A program made the translations under genes and the position numbers. Under the pieces are notes generated by a model that ran no database searches, was not told the origin of the DNA, and saw nothing but the letters and a program-made list of their open reading frames with translations. From the NCBI RefSeq assembly GCF_027924405.1, contig NZ_AP026978.1:3410001-3474000 (forward strand): DNA of 64,000 nt, in the 5' to 3' direction. This DNA is from Nocardia sputorum. GTDB lineage: Bacteria; Actinomycetota; Actinomycetes; Mycobacteriales; Mycobacteriaceae. This document shows, piece by piece, positions 23,781 through 33,260 of the stretch; positions within the stretch are counted from its first letter, which is position 1, and every line of letters starts with the position of its first letter.

Positions 23781-25427
23781 ATGTCGTCGGCGCCGACAGT
23801 GAGGTCGAGCAAGCTCGTGCTGGCCGTCTTGGCGTCGGGGCAGTTCTTGATGACGCTCGACAGCTCCGTGATGAATGTCTCCATGGCCACCGTCGCCCAG
23901 GATCTCGGTACCACGATCACCGGCATCCAGACCGCGATCACCCTGTACACGCTGGTCATGGCTTCATTGATGATCACGGGCGGCAAAGTGGGCGCCATCC
24001 TCGGCCGCCGCCGGACGTTCGGGCTCGGCCTCGTCGTCTACGGCGCCGGTTCGTTCATCACCGGGCTCGCCCCGAACCTCACGACCCTCCTGCTGGGGTG
24101 GTCGCTCCTGGAGGGAATCGGCGCCGCCCTGATCATGCCCGCGATCGTCGCCCTCGTCGCCGGGAATTTCGCGCCCGAACGCCGTTCCGCGGCTTACGGT
24201 CTCATCGCGGCGGCAGGGGCGATGGCGGTCGCTGTCGGCCCGTTGCTCGGTGGCGCCGTGACGACGTTCGCGTCATGGCGGTACGTCTTCTTCGGCGAGG
24301 TCGTCATCGTCGTGTTGATCCTGCTGGTGCTGCGCCGGGTCGAGGACGCCCCCGCGAGCCGGGTCCGACTGGATGTCGTCGGGTCGCTTCTGTCGGTGAT
24401 CGGTCTGGGCTCGGTCGTATACGGGGTGTTGCGGTCGAGCGAATGGGGGTGGGTGCGGACGGAGTCCGACGGACCGGCCGTGCTCGGTCTGTCGCCGGTC
24501 ATCTGGCTGTTGATCGGTGGCCTGCTGACCTTGTACCTGTTCCTGCGCAGACAGACGTTTCTGGTGCGGCGGGGCCGCGATCCGCTCGTCGATCCGAGTC
24601 TGTTGCGGAACCGGCAACTCGTCGGCGGCTCGAGCATGTTCTTCGCGCAGTTCACCGTGCAAGCCGGCGTGTTCTTCGCCGTGCCGCTGTTCTTGTCGGT
24701 AGTGCTCGAACTCAGCGCGCTGGAGACCGGTGTGCGGATCCTTCCGTTGTCGGTCGCGCTCGTCGTGGCCGCGGCGGGCCTTCCCCGGTTCCTGCCACAT
24801 GCCGACCCGCGCCGCGTCGTTCGGCTGGGTCTGATGGCGATGATCATCGGCGTTCTGATCCTGGCGGCCGGGATGGACCCGGGCGCCAACGCGGGCGTCG
24901 TGTCCATCCCGATGCTGCTGATGGGACTGGGTCTGGGCGCGTTGGCCTCGCAACTGGGCGCCGTCACGGTGTCGGCCGTGCCCGATTCGCGGAGCTCGGA
25001 GGTCGGGGGACTGCAGAACACCGCCACCACGCTCGGCGCGTCCCTGGGCACCGCGTTGATCGGGTCGATCCTGATCGCCACGCTCACTTCGAGCGTCGTC
25101 AGCGGCATCCAGAACAATCCGGCTGTCCCGGCGTCCGTGCGAGAACAAGCCACCACGGAGCTGGCTGCCGGGGTGCCGTTCCTGTCCGACAGCCAGTTGG
25201 TGGCCGCGCTCGACAGCGCCGGTATCGATGACGCCACCGCCGATACCGTCCTCGCCGTCAACTCCGACGCCCGCCTCGAGGCTTTGCAAGCGGCGTTCGC
25301 CGTTACCGCCCTGCTCGCGATCGCGGCGTTGTTCGGTACCGGCCTATTGCCTCGTCGGCCGGTAGCCCTGCGTGACGGGGAGGACCAGTTCTCGTCAGGG
25401 AAAGCCGAGCCGGATGCCGAGCGATGA
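23781..25427 (+). CDS. DHA2-family MFS multidrug exporter
   Basis: A 548-residue permease with about 14 hydrophobic segments, the EmrB/QacA class. Signatures are the first helix SGQFLMTLDSSVMNVSMATV (motif D1), the loop GGKVGAILGRRRTFGLGLVV (motif A), and AAAGAMAVAVGPLLGGAVTT (motif C of antiporters). A long extracytoplasmic loop with SDSQLVAALDSAGIDD lies before the last helix, as in this family. It is likely to extrude hydrophobic or cationic drugs using the proton gradient. It is preceded by AGGAGAGGAGC and converges on the BrkB gene. Confidence 0.9.
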   Translation: MSSAPTVRSSKLVLAVLASGQFLMTLDSSVMNVSMATVAQDLGTTITGIQTAITLYTLVMASLMITGGKVGAILGRRRTFGLGLVVYGAGSFITGLAPNLTTLLLGWSLLEGIGAALIMPAIVALVAGNFAPERRSAAYGLIAAAGAMAVAVGPLLGGAVTTFASWRYVFFGEVVIVVLILLVLRRVEDAPASRVRLDVVGSLLSVIGLGSVVYGVLRSSEWGWVRTESDGPAVLGLSPVIWLLIGGLLTLYLFLRRQTFLVRRGRDPLVDPSLLRNRQLVGGSSMFFAQFTVQAGVFFAVPLFLSVVLELSALETGVRILPLSVALVVAAAGLPRFLPHADPRRVVRLGLMAMIIGVLILAAGMDPGANAGVVSIPMLLMGLGLGALASQLGAVTVSAVPDSRSSEVGGLQNTATTLGASLGTALIGSILIATLTSSVVSGIQNNPAVPASVREQATTELAAGVPFLSDSQLVAALDSAGIDDATADTVLAVNSDARLEALQAAFAVTALLAIAALFGTGLLPRRPVALRDGEDQFSSGKAEPDAER

Positions 25428-25456
25428 CTGGGGCGGCCTCGGACGTACGCGCCCAG

Positions 25457-26350
25457 CTAGCGTCGTTCGCCGTCGCCGTTGTCCCGGCCGCGCAGGTAGC
25501 GACCGATGGTGGTCTCGTCCAGAGCCAGTGCTTTGACGACCGATGCCGCGCCCACGATCACCACCGACAGCACGAAAAGCCAGCTCACCGACGTGAAAGC
25601 CAACCCCAACGGACCGAAATGCTCTTGGGCGTTCGTCGTGATCCGAGGCAGGAGGACCCGGCCCGCCGCGTGCACCGCGGTCAAGCCGATCGCGGTGAGC
25701 AACCCGGACGCCCACAACAGCCGCCCGGTCAGCGCTCCCTTCGTCAGCAGATAGGGAGCCAGCATCCAGACGAACACCCAGATGACCACCTCGCCCAGCA
25801 AGGCGAGCAACCGACCGGCGTAGCGGATTTGCTCGAGGTCGCGGATCTGCCCCACCAGCCCGGCGGCGAGCGCCACCGCGAGCAGCGCGACCAGCCACCG
25901 CCAAGCCTCTCGCGGACCGATCGCGGGAACCTTCCAGACCGCCTCGTACACCCGCGCGAGAGCCCGCGCGAACGAGGTACCGCCGAGCAGGACCATCAGC
26001 AGGCCGACCACACCGAACGCGGCTATCGCCGGATCGGCGGACAGGGACCCGCCGTCGGTATACAGCGATCTGGAGTCGAAACCGAACTGGTCGTTGATCG
26101 TCTTCGCCGGCGCATGCCAGCCACTGAAGACGGACGCGGCGATCATCACCGGCAATACCGAGGTGAATATCTGGGCGGCGAGCGCCAGCGAGCGATCCAC
26201 CAGTTGGATCTCGGCCAGCACCTCGATCACGCGGCGCAGCGTCCGTCCGTACGGCGTTCCGCGCAGCCGGCCGGTCGCGGCCTGCGTACGCGCGATGGAC
26301 ACTTCGCGGGCCAATACCACCGACAACTTCACGGACCGCACCGCGCTCAC
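25457..26350 (-). CDS. YihY/BrkB family membrane protein
   Basis: A 297-residue protein with about six membrane helices of the YihY/virulence factor BrkB family. It has an N-terminal soluble helix with SLALAAQIFTSVLPVMIAAS, then VVGLLMVLLGGTSFARALAR and YEAVWKVPAIGPREAWRWL, which are family-typical, and YLLTKGALTGRLLWASGLLT. Despite older names, the family is not an RNase; its role in the membrane is unclear. GTG 26350 is chosen because AAGGA lies five bases upstream; a longer frame to 26479 is not protein-like. Confidence 0.85.
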   Translation of the reverse strand: MSAVRSVKLSVVLAREVSIARTQAATGRLRGTPYGRTLRRVIEVLAEIQLVDRSLALAAQIFTSVLPVMIAASVFSGWHAPAKTINDQFGFDSRSLYTDGGSLSADPAIAAFGVVGLLMVLLGGTSFARALARVYEAVWKVPAIGPREAWRWLVALLAVALAAGLVGQIRDLEQIRYAGRLLALLGEVVIWVFVWMLAPYLLTKGALTGRLLWASGLLTAIGLTAVHAAGRVLLPRITTNAQEHFGPLGLAFTSVSWLFVLSVVIVGAASVVKALALDETTIGRYLRGRDNGDGERR

Positions 26351-26524
26351 TGTCCTTCTGCTCGTTCGGTCAGGATGTCGAATAGTGCGCAATGGTCTCG
26401 GTGGAGACGAAACGAACGCTACGCCGACATCCGGGCAAACACGTCGACTTAGTCGATTCCGATGGCAAGCCGAACCCACCCCGACGAGATCGCCGAGCGC
26501 CGCGGAAACGGCACACCGGATGGC

Positions 26525-26710
26525 CTACCTGTGCTCCGACTCCAGCTGGGCCGCGATGTTGTCGCCGCGGGCCTTCGCCAGCGATTTGGCGGCAGCAGCA
26601 TTCGAGTCCTGGGCGTAAGTCGTGATCTGTATCTTCGTGTCGTTCCCTTTCAGGGGAATCGCGACTGCTTTGATGATGGAATCGGGGCTGTCCGGGACGG
26701 CGGCGCGGCC
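26525..26710 (-). pseudogene. C-terminal remnant, OmpA-like
   Basis: After the Nudix stop codon the minus strand reads AAVPDSPDSIIKAVAIPLKG, then NDTKIQITTYAQDSNAAAAK and SLAKARGDNIAAQLESEHR to TAG at 26525. The spacing of the ITTYA element and the KSLAKARGDNIAAQL helix resembles the end of an OmpA-like peptidoglycan-binding domain. There is no start codon and no upstream half, so this is a stub of a deleted gene. Nothing else is evident at 26351-26524. Confidence 0.4.
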
Positions 26711-27205
26711 TCACAGGCCGAGTAGCACCGGACGGCGCGGAATACCGTCGGTGATCAGCGCCTGCAGCAGGGCCGCGAGATCGCGCGGTGCGAACAAATC
26801 GGCACCGCGATACCCAGAGATGTCCGGTAATCGCCACCAACGGAATGCCGTGATGTTCTCAGCCGCCAGTTGCTGGTCGGTCAGCGCGCCGCGCGGGGTG
26901 AACGACGTGGTCCGGACAAGGTAGAAGTCGTTGACCACGCCGTCGAAACCCGGTGCGTGGCCGGGCGCGTGGACCTCTTGATGCCAGATGTGCGGGGGTT
27001 CGGCCTCCACCGTGAGGCCGATCTCTTCGCTCAGCTCACGCCGCAGCGCGGCGAGCGGTTCCTCCGCGGGTTCGATGCCCCCGCCCGGAGCGGCCCACAC
27101 CACCGTTGCCGCAGACTCCGTCACGGAGTGACCGCACAGGAGGATGCGGTCGTCGGCATCGAGAACGATCGCGCGCACCGCGTGACGCAGACGGGCCGAA
27201 GACAT
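26711..27205 (-). CDS. Nudix hydrolase
   Basis: A 164-residue protein with a complete Nudix box in GGGIEPAEEPLAALRRELSE followed by EIGL (the G-x5-E-x7-RE-x2-EE-x-G pattern). It hydrolyses nucleoside diphosphate-linked substrates with Mg2+; the specific substrate cannot be deduced. The N-terminus RAIVLDADDRILLCGHSVTE is typical. The gene stands alone. The gap of about 300 bases to the next gene (27206-27513) holds no gene I can support. Confidence 0.9.
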   Translation of the reverse strand: MSSARLRHAVRAIVLDADDRILLCGHSVTESAATVVWAAPGGGIEPAEEPLAALRRELSEEIGLTVEAEPPHIWHQEVHAPGHAPGFDGVVNDFYLVRTTSFTPRGALTDQQLAAENITAFRWWRLPDISGYRGADLFAPRDLAALLQALITDGIPRRPVLLGL

Positions 27206-27513
27206 TACGACAGACTATCGAGCCCGACCGGTTGCTCCCGACCGCCTGCGGGAAGTCTTCTACCGGCTGCCGTCTCTGCCCTTTCGGCGTGGGTGATGGC
27301 CGCACATCGACAGCAGCCGGTCGGCGTCATCGACGACCGGCACCCGACGTGCGCCGCGGCTGACGTCGGCACCGTACTGGGCGAGCGGATCGCCCGGCGT
27401 CGGGTTCGTGGTGCGACGGTGTCGGATATCGGCACGCGCAGAACATGTTTCGGCGGCATCGTCCATCATGATGATGACCACGACCCAACACGAAGGTGCG
27501 GAGCGGTGAGCCG

Positions 27514-28431
27514 ATGACCACGACGGATACCCTGCTGTACGGCGGCACCCGATGGGACGAGCGCGGCCGCTGGTGCTACGAGCTGATCCGCGCCGACGGC
27601 ACGACCGAACGTGTGCCCGGTCCCGGCGCGCGCCTGGCATTCCGGGTCCGCGACGTGGCGCGATACTGCCTGGGATACAACGAGTTCGGCAGTTTTCCGG
27701 GACGGCGAGCGTGTCCGGATTCCGTGCGAGTCGCGAGCGGCCGACAGTGTCCGCAGTGCCGGGCGCGGGAGGGGTGGACGGCGGTGCACACGCACCGCGG
27801 GCCGATTTCCGCGCTGCCCGAGCAGATCCGTGACTACGTGTCGCAGCCGCACCACCTCTATATCGCCTATTTCGGTGACGGGTTGGCCAAGGTGGGCACG
27901 GCGTCGGCGGTACGCCGGCATCGCCGCCTGTACGAACAGGGCGCACTGGCCGCACGGTTCGTCGCCGACTCACCGGACGGCTTGCATGTGCGCGAACTGG
28001 AGCGGGTGGTGTCGGCACAAGCCGGTTTCCGGCAGGCCGTGGGCAGCGCCGCGAAAACACGCATCTTGACCAAGCCGATGGCTCCGTGGGCGGCAGTGGA
28101 GGCTGCGGTAGCCGCCGCAGCCGCCGAGGCGATCGCCGTGCTGCCCGCCGGGACGGCGCGGACCGACACCGCCTGGTCGGGCGGCAGCGAGTTCTACCGC
28201 ATTGTGGCGCAGCGAGGCCGCTACGCGACCGTCGTCGACTTCGGCGGGGCGGGACTGGGGGAGTACGTCCTCGACGCGGTGACCGCGCACGGGCACACCA
28301 TCGCTTGCCGGCACGGATCGGAGACCGGAGAACTATTGCTGGTCAACGATGCTCAGCTCATCGGGCGACGTGTCGAGCTCGACGACTCGATCACCGTCGC
28401 CCCCGTCGCCGCGCAGACCAGCTTGTTCTGA
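27514..28431 (+). CDS. DUF2797 domain protein (GIY-YIG-like)
   Basis: A 305-residue protein of the DUF2797 family. A cysteine set CPDS...RQCPQCRAREGW (about residues 65-85) suggests a zinc site. The following HHLYIAYFGDGLAKVGTASA, then RRHRRLYEQGA, resembles a GIY-YIG nuclease core (YIAYFG, KVG, Arg), so nucleic-acid binding or cleavage is plausible but unproven. An Ala-rich helix and a C-terminal beta-rich part follow. ATG 27514 is preceded by GGAGCGGTGAG. It is not in an operon. Confidence 0.75.
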   Translation: MTTTDTLLYGGTRWDERGRWCYELIRADGTTERVPGPGARLAFRVRDVARYCLGYNEFGSFPGRRACPDSVRVASGRQCPQCRAREGWTAVHTHRGPISALPEQIRDYVSQPHHLYIAYFGDGLAKVGTASAVRRHRRLYEQGALAARFVADSPDGLHVRELERVVSAQAGFRQAVGSAAKTRILTKPMAPWAAVEAAVAAAAAEAIAVLPAGTARTDTAWSGGSEFYRIVAQRGRYATVVDFGGAGLGEYVLDAVTAHGHTIACRHGSETGELLLVNDAQLIGRRVELDDSITVAPVAAQTSLF

Positions 28432-28869
28432 TCCGCTCAGCCGGAGCGGCGGACACCGGTCAGCTTCTCGGACACCTTCAGCGGCCGACGCACCGCCGGA
28501 CCACTTCGAACTCCGCGCTCGGCGACCGAGTCCTACACGTAGCTGGTACGCGAGCGTGCTCGGCCATGCGTCAGTGGCGAAATGTCGAGAATGCTGAACG
28601 ATTGCCATTCATGCTCATGCAACAGTAGCCGGGCCGCGATCGGCAATGTGGCAGGTCGCGCTTCGGGCACCGCTAGCGCCAAACGATGATCCTGAGCTGG
28701 CCGAAGGTAGGGATTATGTTCAGTCGATACTCGGCGCAGCGACGATCTCGGTGCGATGCCGCAGGCAAGCGGGCCGGAAACGAGTAGTTAGCTACTCGCG
28801 TCGCGCAGGGCGGGAGGGGCGAGACTCGACTGGACCTCGAGAGGATGCCGGTCTCGGGGGGAGGCGATC
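28432..28869. other. No supportable gene
   Basis: About 440 bases with less GC than the flanks and no convincing frame on either strand. It probably includes the promoter of the secreted-protein operon; a GGGGGGAGG stretch just before 28870 is its ribosome binding site. Confidence 0.45.
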
Positions 28870-29874
28870 ATGAGAAACGACTCGCGAATACTACTGGTCG
28901 CGGCGGCCTTGGCAGGACTGCTGGGTGCCGCGCCGGTATCGGGCGCGGCACCGGAGCAGATACCCACCGCACCCGCCCCGCCGCCCAGCACGCCGGGACC
29001 GGCGTGGCCGATCACCACGCCGACGGATTTCCGGCTGCCCACCACCGAGGGGCATGATCCGCAAACGACCACGACCACGCAACCCGAGCCGACGACCACG
29101 ACCACGAAACCCGAACCGACGAGCACGACCACAACGCCGGAGCCGACAACCACCACGACAAAGCCCGAGCCGACAACCACCACCGGGCAACCGCTCACGA
29201 CAACTCCGCGACCGACAACTGCCGGTACGTCCATCGTTCCGAGCGGAAGTTCCGCCGTGCTTCCCGTACCCACTCTCGTCGCGCCGGCCACCGCCGAACG
29301 GGGCACAGTCATCACCGTGCACGGCGAGGGCTGGCCCTGCGACTCGGTGCGTGCTTTTCCGGATTGGTCTGAAACTGTGGACGCCCGGGTCCGTGGCGGT
29401 TCGTTCGATACACGCGTCGATGTTCCCGACGGAGTCGAGCTGGGTGTGCACTCCGTTCTCGGCGCCTGCCTGGGTAGCCCTCAGCGCATCGTCGTGAAGG
29501 CATCCGTCGAAGTGATCCCCGCGCGGCTGGTGCCGACTACCGGTGAACCCACGACCACTGAGCCGACCGGCGCGCGTCCGACCTTGTCGTCGCAAGCCGA
29601 TGACCGTGACCAGGACACCGGCGCAGGCGGCATGCTCGGCCTCGGCGGGTTCCTCGTCGCACTCGGTGCCGCAGCGCTGGTCCTGCGCAGTCGCCGGAAC
29701 CGCCCGAGTGAAGCGCCGCGCAACGAGGACCCGCGTCTACCGCGGGTGCATGTGCGCGTGGTTGCCGACGGCCCCCCATCGATCCACGTTCGCCAGGTCG
29801 CCCGCACTCCGGACGTGCGGGTCCGGCTGCGGGCCTGCGAACCGTGGCTGAGTGTCAAGGAGGTGCTCGGATGA
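28870..29874 (+). CDS. Surface protein with Thr/Pro stalk and C-terminal membrane anchor
   Basis: A 334-residue exported protein. A signal peptide (LLVAAALAGLLGAAPVSGAA) is followed by a Pro-rich and then a Thr/Pro/Glu repeat stalk (about residues 58-110) built of units such as TTTTTKPEPT. Next comes a small beta domain (about 130-215) with TVITVHGEGWPCDSVRAFPD and paired Cys, an IPT/Ig-like fold by appearance. A second linker, a membrane helix (MLGLGGFLVALGAAALVLRS) with basic stop-transfer residues, and a 70-residue cytoplasmic tail follow. It is likely displayed on the cell surface and possibly O-mannosylated on the stalk (inference). Its stop overlaps the start of the next gene. Confidence 0.75.
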   Translation: MRNDSRILLVAAALAGLLGAAPVSGAAPEQIPTAPAPPPSTPGPAWPITTPTDFRLPTTEGHDPQTTTTTQPEPTTTTTKPEPTSTTTTPEPTTTTTKPEPTTTTGQPLTTTPRPTTAGTSIVPSGSSAVLPVPTLVAPATAERGTVITVHGEGWPCDSVRAFPDWSETVDARVRGGSFDTRVDVPDGVELGVHSVLGACLGSPQRIVVKASVEVIPARLVPTTGEPTTTEPTGARPTLSSQADDRDQDTGAGGMLGLGGFLVALGAAALVLRSRRNRPSEAPRNEDPRLPRVHVRVVADGPPSIHVRQVARTPDVRVRLRACEPWLSVKEVLG

Positions 29875-30518
29875 CGAGTCCAGCGTCGATCAGGGCTCGG
29901 ACAGTTCTGTTCCAGAACGCCCCGCACGATGTCGGGGTGGGCGAACTGGCGGAGTGCCTACACGAAAGAGGTGCCGAACACTTGGCCCTGCGCCGGGCGC
30001 CGGGCGTGGCCCCGATACTGGCGTCGGCGGCGCTGCACGAGGTGGCCGAGACCATCGACGGGCTGCTCCAGGTCGATCTGGGGAGTGTCGCGATCGGAGG
30101 TTGGCGCCGCTACGACCTGCTGCGCAGGGCGGCGATGCGCACCCGTGCCGGAGGAGCTGAACAGGTCACGCTGTTGGAGCACGAGATCACCCAGACCTAC
30201 CGTCCGTGCCTGGACGTCACCATCGACGAAAACCCGGTGGGGGAGTTCACGATAGAACTCTGCGTGGCGATACTGCTCCAGCCGCTCGCCGCCACCGTCC
30301 GCAACGGGATGCTGGTGGCGCTCGGCCCCGGCGACTGCACCGTGACCGTATCGATCGGTGCGCCGGACCTGGGCCCGATCATGAAACGCGAACGCACACT
30401 GCGTACGGCGACGATGATCGATTTGCGCTGGCCCATACCGCTCGTCGAACAGCCTTCGGCCGCGCCCGGCGGTGTGCCAAGGGTGCGGTCCCCGCAACCA
30501 CGGTGGGCCGGTGGCTGA
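29871..30518 (+). CDS. Hypothetical cytoplasmic protein coupled to the surface protein
   Basis: A 215-residue protein beginning at ATG 29871, which overlaps the preceding stop (ATGA) with AAGGAGG upstream. It has no signal or membrane segment. It contains GGWRRYDLLRRAAMRTRAGG and a beta-rich part (EITQTYRPCLDVTIDENPVG, then EFTIELCVAILLQPLAATVR). I do not recognise the family. Translational coupling to a protein with a 70-residue cytoplasmic tail suggests that the two act together; this is inference. Confidence 0.65.
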   Translation: MTSPASIRARTVLFQNAPHDVGVGELAECLHERGAEHLALRRAPGVAPILASAALHEVAETIDGLLQVDLGSVAIGGWRRYDLLRRAAMRTRAGGAEQVTLLEHEITQTYRPCLDVTIDENPVGEFTIELCVAILLQPLAATVRNGMLVALGPGDCTVTVSIGAPDLGPIMKRERTLRTATMIDLRWPIPLVEQPSAAPGGVPRVRSPQPRWAGG

Positions 30519-30720
30519 CGGACTCACCGGCCGCGGAGCCTCCGTAAAAACCTCTTGGCGGAGCACGGCGACCACTGCTACTTTTCCGGGGGCCGTGCGA
30601 GAGACCGAGGAGGTGGTACCCGTGAACGCAGTATCGACATGGGTGCTCCACTCTGGGGTCACGGTCGGGCGATAGGTCGTCCGGGAGCGCCGCTCAACAG
30701 CACTCCCGAAAGGCACGACT

Positions 30721-31452
30721 GTGCAATTCACTTCCGAACAGCGCTTCGACGACGGTGTCCTCGAGCGCGAATTCACCCTCGGCGAGATTCCGGGCATCCT
30801 GTGGACGCCCGGATCCGCGCCCGCACCGGCGCCGCTGATCCTCATCGGCCACCCCGGCGGACTGCGCCAGATGTATCCCCGACTTGCGTCCCGGGCCCGG
30901 CACTCCGCGACGGAGGGCTTCGCCGCGGCCACCATCGAGCTGCCCGGCAGCGGTGACCGACCCCGGTCGGCCGCCGCCGAGCAGGCCCGCGCCGACCTGC
31001 GCCGGGCGGTGACGGCCGGGAAGCCGGTCGATGACGAGATCGTCGAGCGGCTCGTCCTCCCGCTGGTCGAGCAGGCGGTCCCGGAATGGCGGGCCGCTCT
31101 GGATGTCCTGCTTTCGTTGCCCGAGATCGGCGGCCCGGTCGGGTACTCGGGAGGCGTGATATCCATCGGCCTGCGGCTGGCGGTGGTCGAGCCGCGCATC
31201 TCGGCCGCCCTGCTGTTCGCCGGGAGTTACGTCCCCCGCCGTATGTTCGAGGAGGCCCGGCAGGTCACCATTCCGCTGCAGGTCCTGCTGCAGTGGGACG
31301 ACGAGGGAAATGACCGGCAGATGGCTCTGGACCTGTTCGACGCCTTCGGCTCCAAGGAGAAGACGCTGCACGCCAATATGGGCGGGCACACCGGCGTCCC
31401 GCAGTTCGAAGGGGACGCCGGGAACCGGTTCTTCGCCCGGCACCTGAAGTGA
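30721..31452 (+). CDS. Alpha/beta hydrolase, dienelactone-hydrolase-like
   Basis: A 243-residue alpha/beta hydrolase starting at GTG 30721. It has the oxyanion strand PAPLILIGHPGGLRQMYPRL, the nucleophile elbow GPVGYSGGVISIGLR (Ser in GYSGG), an acidic residue in QVLLQWDDEGNDRQMALD and a late His in MGGHTGVPQFE. The arrangement resembles small dienelactone-hydrolase-like esterases. The substrate is unknown. It is a single gene followed by a strong terminator. Confidence 0.8.
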   Translation: MQFTSEQRFDDGVLEREFTLGEIPGILWTPGSAPAPAPLILIGHPGGLRQMYPRLASRARHSATEGFAAATIELPGSGDRPRSAAAEQARADLRRAVTAGKPVDDEIVERLVLPLVEQAVPEWRAALDVLLSLPEIGGPVGYSGGVISIGLRLAVVEPRISAALLFAGSYVPRRMFEEARQVTIPLQVLLQWDDEGNDRQMALDLFDAFGSKEKTLHANMGGHTGVPQFEGDAGNRFFARHLK

Positions 31453-31456
31453 GCCC

Positions 31457-31503
31457 GGCGTCCTGGCCGACAGCAGACGATAGGCGCTGTCGGCCAGGAC
31501 GCC
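31457..31503. terminator. Strong bidirectional hairpin terminator
   Basis: An 18-base perfect inverted repeat: GGCGTCCTGGCCGACAGC at 31457-31474, an 11-base loop, and its complement at 31486-31503. It begins 5 bases after the hydrolase stop and serves the convergent lipoprotein gene as well. Confidence 0.85.
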
Positions 31504-31567
31504 GCTCATCGAGGACAGCCCCGGCCCCTCGAAGGCGGTGGCCCAGAGGCACAACCGCCCCGAACGG

Positions 31568-33136
31568 CTACGAGACGGCGATCGTGACCGTCCTGGTCTG
31601 CGTCTTGGCGGGCAGCTTGGTGGTGTCGACCATCAGCACCTCGCCCGAGTCCTGCACGCCGTTGACGAGCAGTTTCGCTTTCAGCCCGAACGGTGGCTGG
31701 TCGCCGGTGGCTCCCTCGATGCCGAAGTCGCTGTCATTGGCGATGTAGAGGGTCTTGCCGCCATCACGGGTGGCGACACCCTCGATCTTGTCGTGGCCGA
31801 AGAACTTGCCGTCGGCGTTCAGACCGTCCAGCAGGCCGCCGAGGTCCAGACCGGCCTTCTTGGCGACGGGGGCGATGCCCGCCTTCCGCAACGCGGCGGC
31901 GCCGTCCGCCGTGGACACGGCACCGACGAGAAGTTCCAGCGGCTTGCCGTCGACCAGCAGGCCCAGCTCCCGATCGTATTGCGCGCCCGGGACCTTCGCT
32001 TGCGGGCCGATGTCGGTGGCGCCGGTGATGTCGATCGTCCACAGCTTCTTGTCGGCTTTGGGCGGTTTATTGCCGTCGCGCTCGTCGACCAGGAAAGTGG
32101 TGTTGCTGAGCGCCGTGATCTCGGAGACCGCGAGCTTCTGCTTCGGCTCCTCCAGCGGATACACGAATTCCTTGACGTCGCGGGTCTTCAGGTCCACGGT
32201 GACGATTCGGGTCATGGGCACCTCACGCGCCGAGGCGACACCCGGCGCGCTGAGCCCGCTCTGCACGATGCCGACCAGCGTGCTGCCGTCCGGCGTGACG
32301 GTCAGCCCTTCCATGCCCTGGTTGGGCGTACGCAGGGAAAGCTCCTTGGGCAGGCCGCGTCCCGGCGCCAGCCGCTCCAGCTCGGTGCCGTTGGCGTCGA
32401 AGTGAACGATGAACGGCCCGTACTCGTCGGATACCCAGAAGCTCCCGTCGGGCATGGCCACCAGACCCTCACTGTCGATGCCGTGATCGGTGGGCGGCAG
32501 GATGGCGCCGTCGAGGTCGCGGATGGTCTCGCCGGTGCTTGCGGAGGTGTCGACCAGGCCGTTGAACGGCTGGCCCATCGAATTCTTCAACAGGATGGTG
32601 CTTTCCAGCACCATCCTGTTGCCGGCTACTTTGAACTTGGCGATGGCGGGTGTGAAAGTCGGTATGGGATCGAGTTTTTCGTTCTTGCCCTTGCCGTCCA
32701 CGTTCGGTCCGCGGTCGGTCAGACCGTAGAACTCGTCGGTCGAGCCGGGCACCGGCGTGAAGGCCGACCCGTACCCGCTGCCCTGCAGGCTCACCCCGCC
32801 GAACTCGCCGAGCGGTGGAATATCGGTGGTGTACACCTTGACGGCGTCGGTGGTCGTCACGGTGAGGCTGTCGGACCCGGTGTATCCGGCCGCCGACGTG
32901 TACACCACCGCACCGTCGGTGCGCCGGGTGATCGTGCCGTGCCGTGGATCGGCGATCCCGACCGCCGCGCTGCCGCCGGTCTCGGCGAGCAGATCATCCA
33001 GCGAGATCACCAAGGGCTGATCCCTGGCGGCGGTGAAGTCCGCCTCAGAACTCGATGACGAGCAAGCGGACAGGACGGCGGTCGCGCACACAGCGGCCAT
33101 GACGAGTGCGCTTCGGGTGTTGCGGTGCGTTCTCAC
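31568..33136 (-). CDS. Phytase-like esterase-domain lipoprotein
   Basis: A 522-residue exported protein. The signal peptide ends in a lipobox (ATAVLSAC, Cys25 from GTG 33136), followed by a Ser-rich spacer, so it is a lipoprotein. The mature part belongs to the esterase-like/phytase family of beta-propeller proteins: SGYGSAFTPVPGSTDEFYGL, DRGPNVDGKG, then HGIDSEGLVAMPDGSFWVSD and IEGVATRDGGKTLYIANDSD. Acidic loops fit Ca2+ binding and hydrolysis of phosphate esters; activity is not certain. An in-frame ATG at 33166 is an alternative start. It is convergent with the hydrolase gene across a strong terminator. Confidence 0.8.
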   Translation of the reverse strand: MRTHRNTRSALVMAAVCATAVLSACSSSSSEADFTAARDQPLVISLDDLLAETGGSAAVGIADPRHGTITRRTDGAVVYTSAAGYTGSDSLTVTTTDAVKVYTTDIPPLGEFGGVSLQGSGYGSAFTPVPGSTDEFYGLTDRGPNVDGKGKNEKLDPIPTFTPAIAKFKVAGNRMVLESTILLKNSMGQPFNGLVDTSASTGETIRDLDGAILPPTDHGIDSEGLVAMPDGSFWVSDEYGPFIVHFDANGTELERLAPGRGLPKELSLRTPNQGMEGLTVTPDGSTLVGIVQSGLSAPGVASAREVPMTRIVTVDLKTRDVKEFVYPLEEPKQKLAVSEITALSNTTFLVDERDGNKPPKADKKLWTIDITGATDIGPQAKVPGAQYDRELGLLVDGKPLELLVGAVSTADGAAALRKAGIAPVAKKAGLDLGGLLDGLNADGKFFGHDKIEGVATRDGGKTLYIANDSDFGIEGATGDQPPFGLKAKLLVNGVQDSGEVLMVDTTKLPAKTQTRTVTIAVS

Positions 33137-33260
33137 CAGCGATGGGTACCGCCCCCGCCCGACCATCGGCCGGCATCCAGCTGAACATGAACCGTCGATC
33201 CCGACAACCATCCGATGATTGTGCCGTGCCACCAGCGATGGTGAGGGTGGGTAGACACCT

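Noticed and set aside
29040..29220. Thr/Pro-coding repeats considered as a CRISPR-like or tandem DNA repeat
   Set aside because: The repeats are degenerate codons for a Thr/Pro/Glu stalk in frame with a secreted protein; unit length is irregular and there are no spacers.
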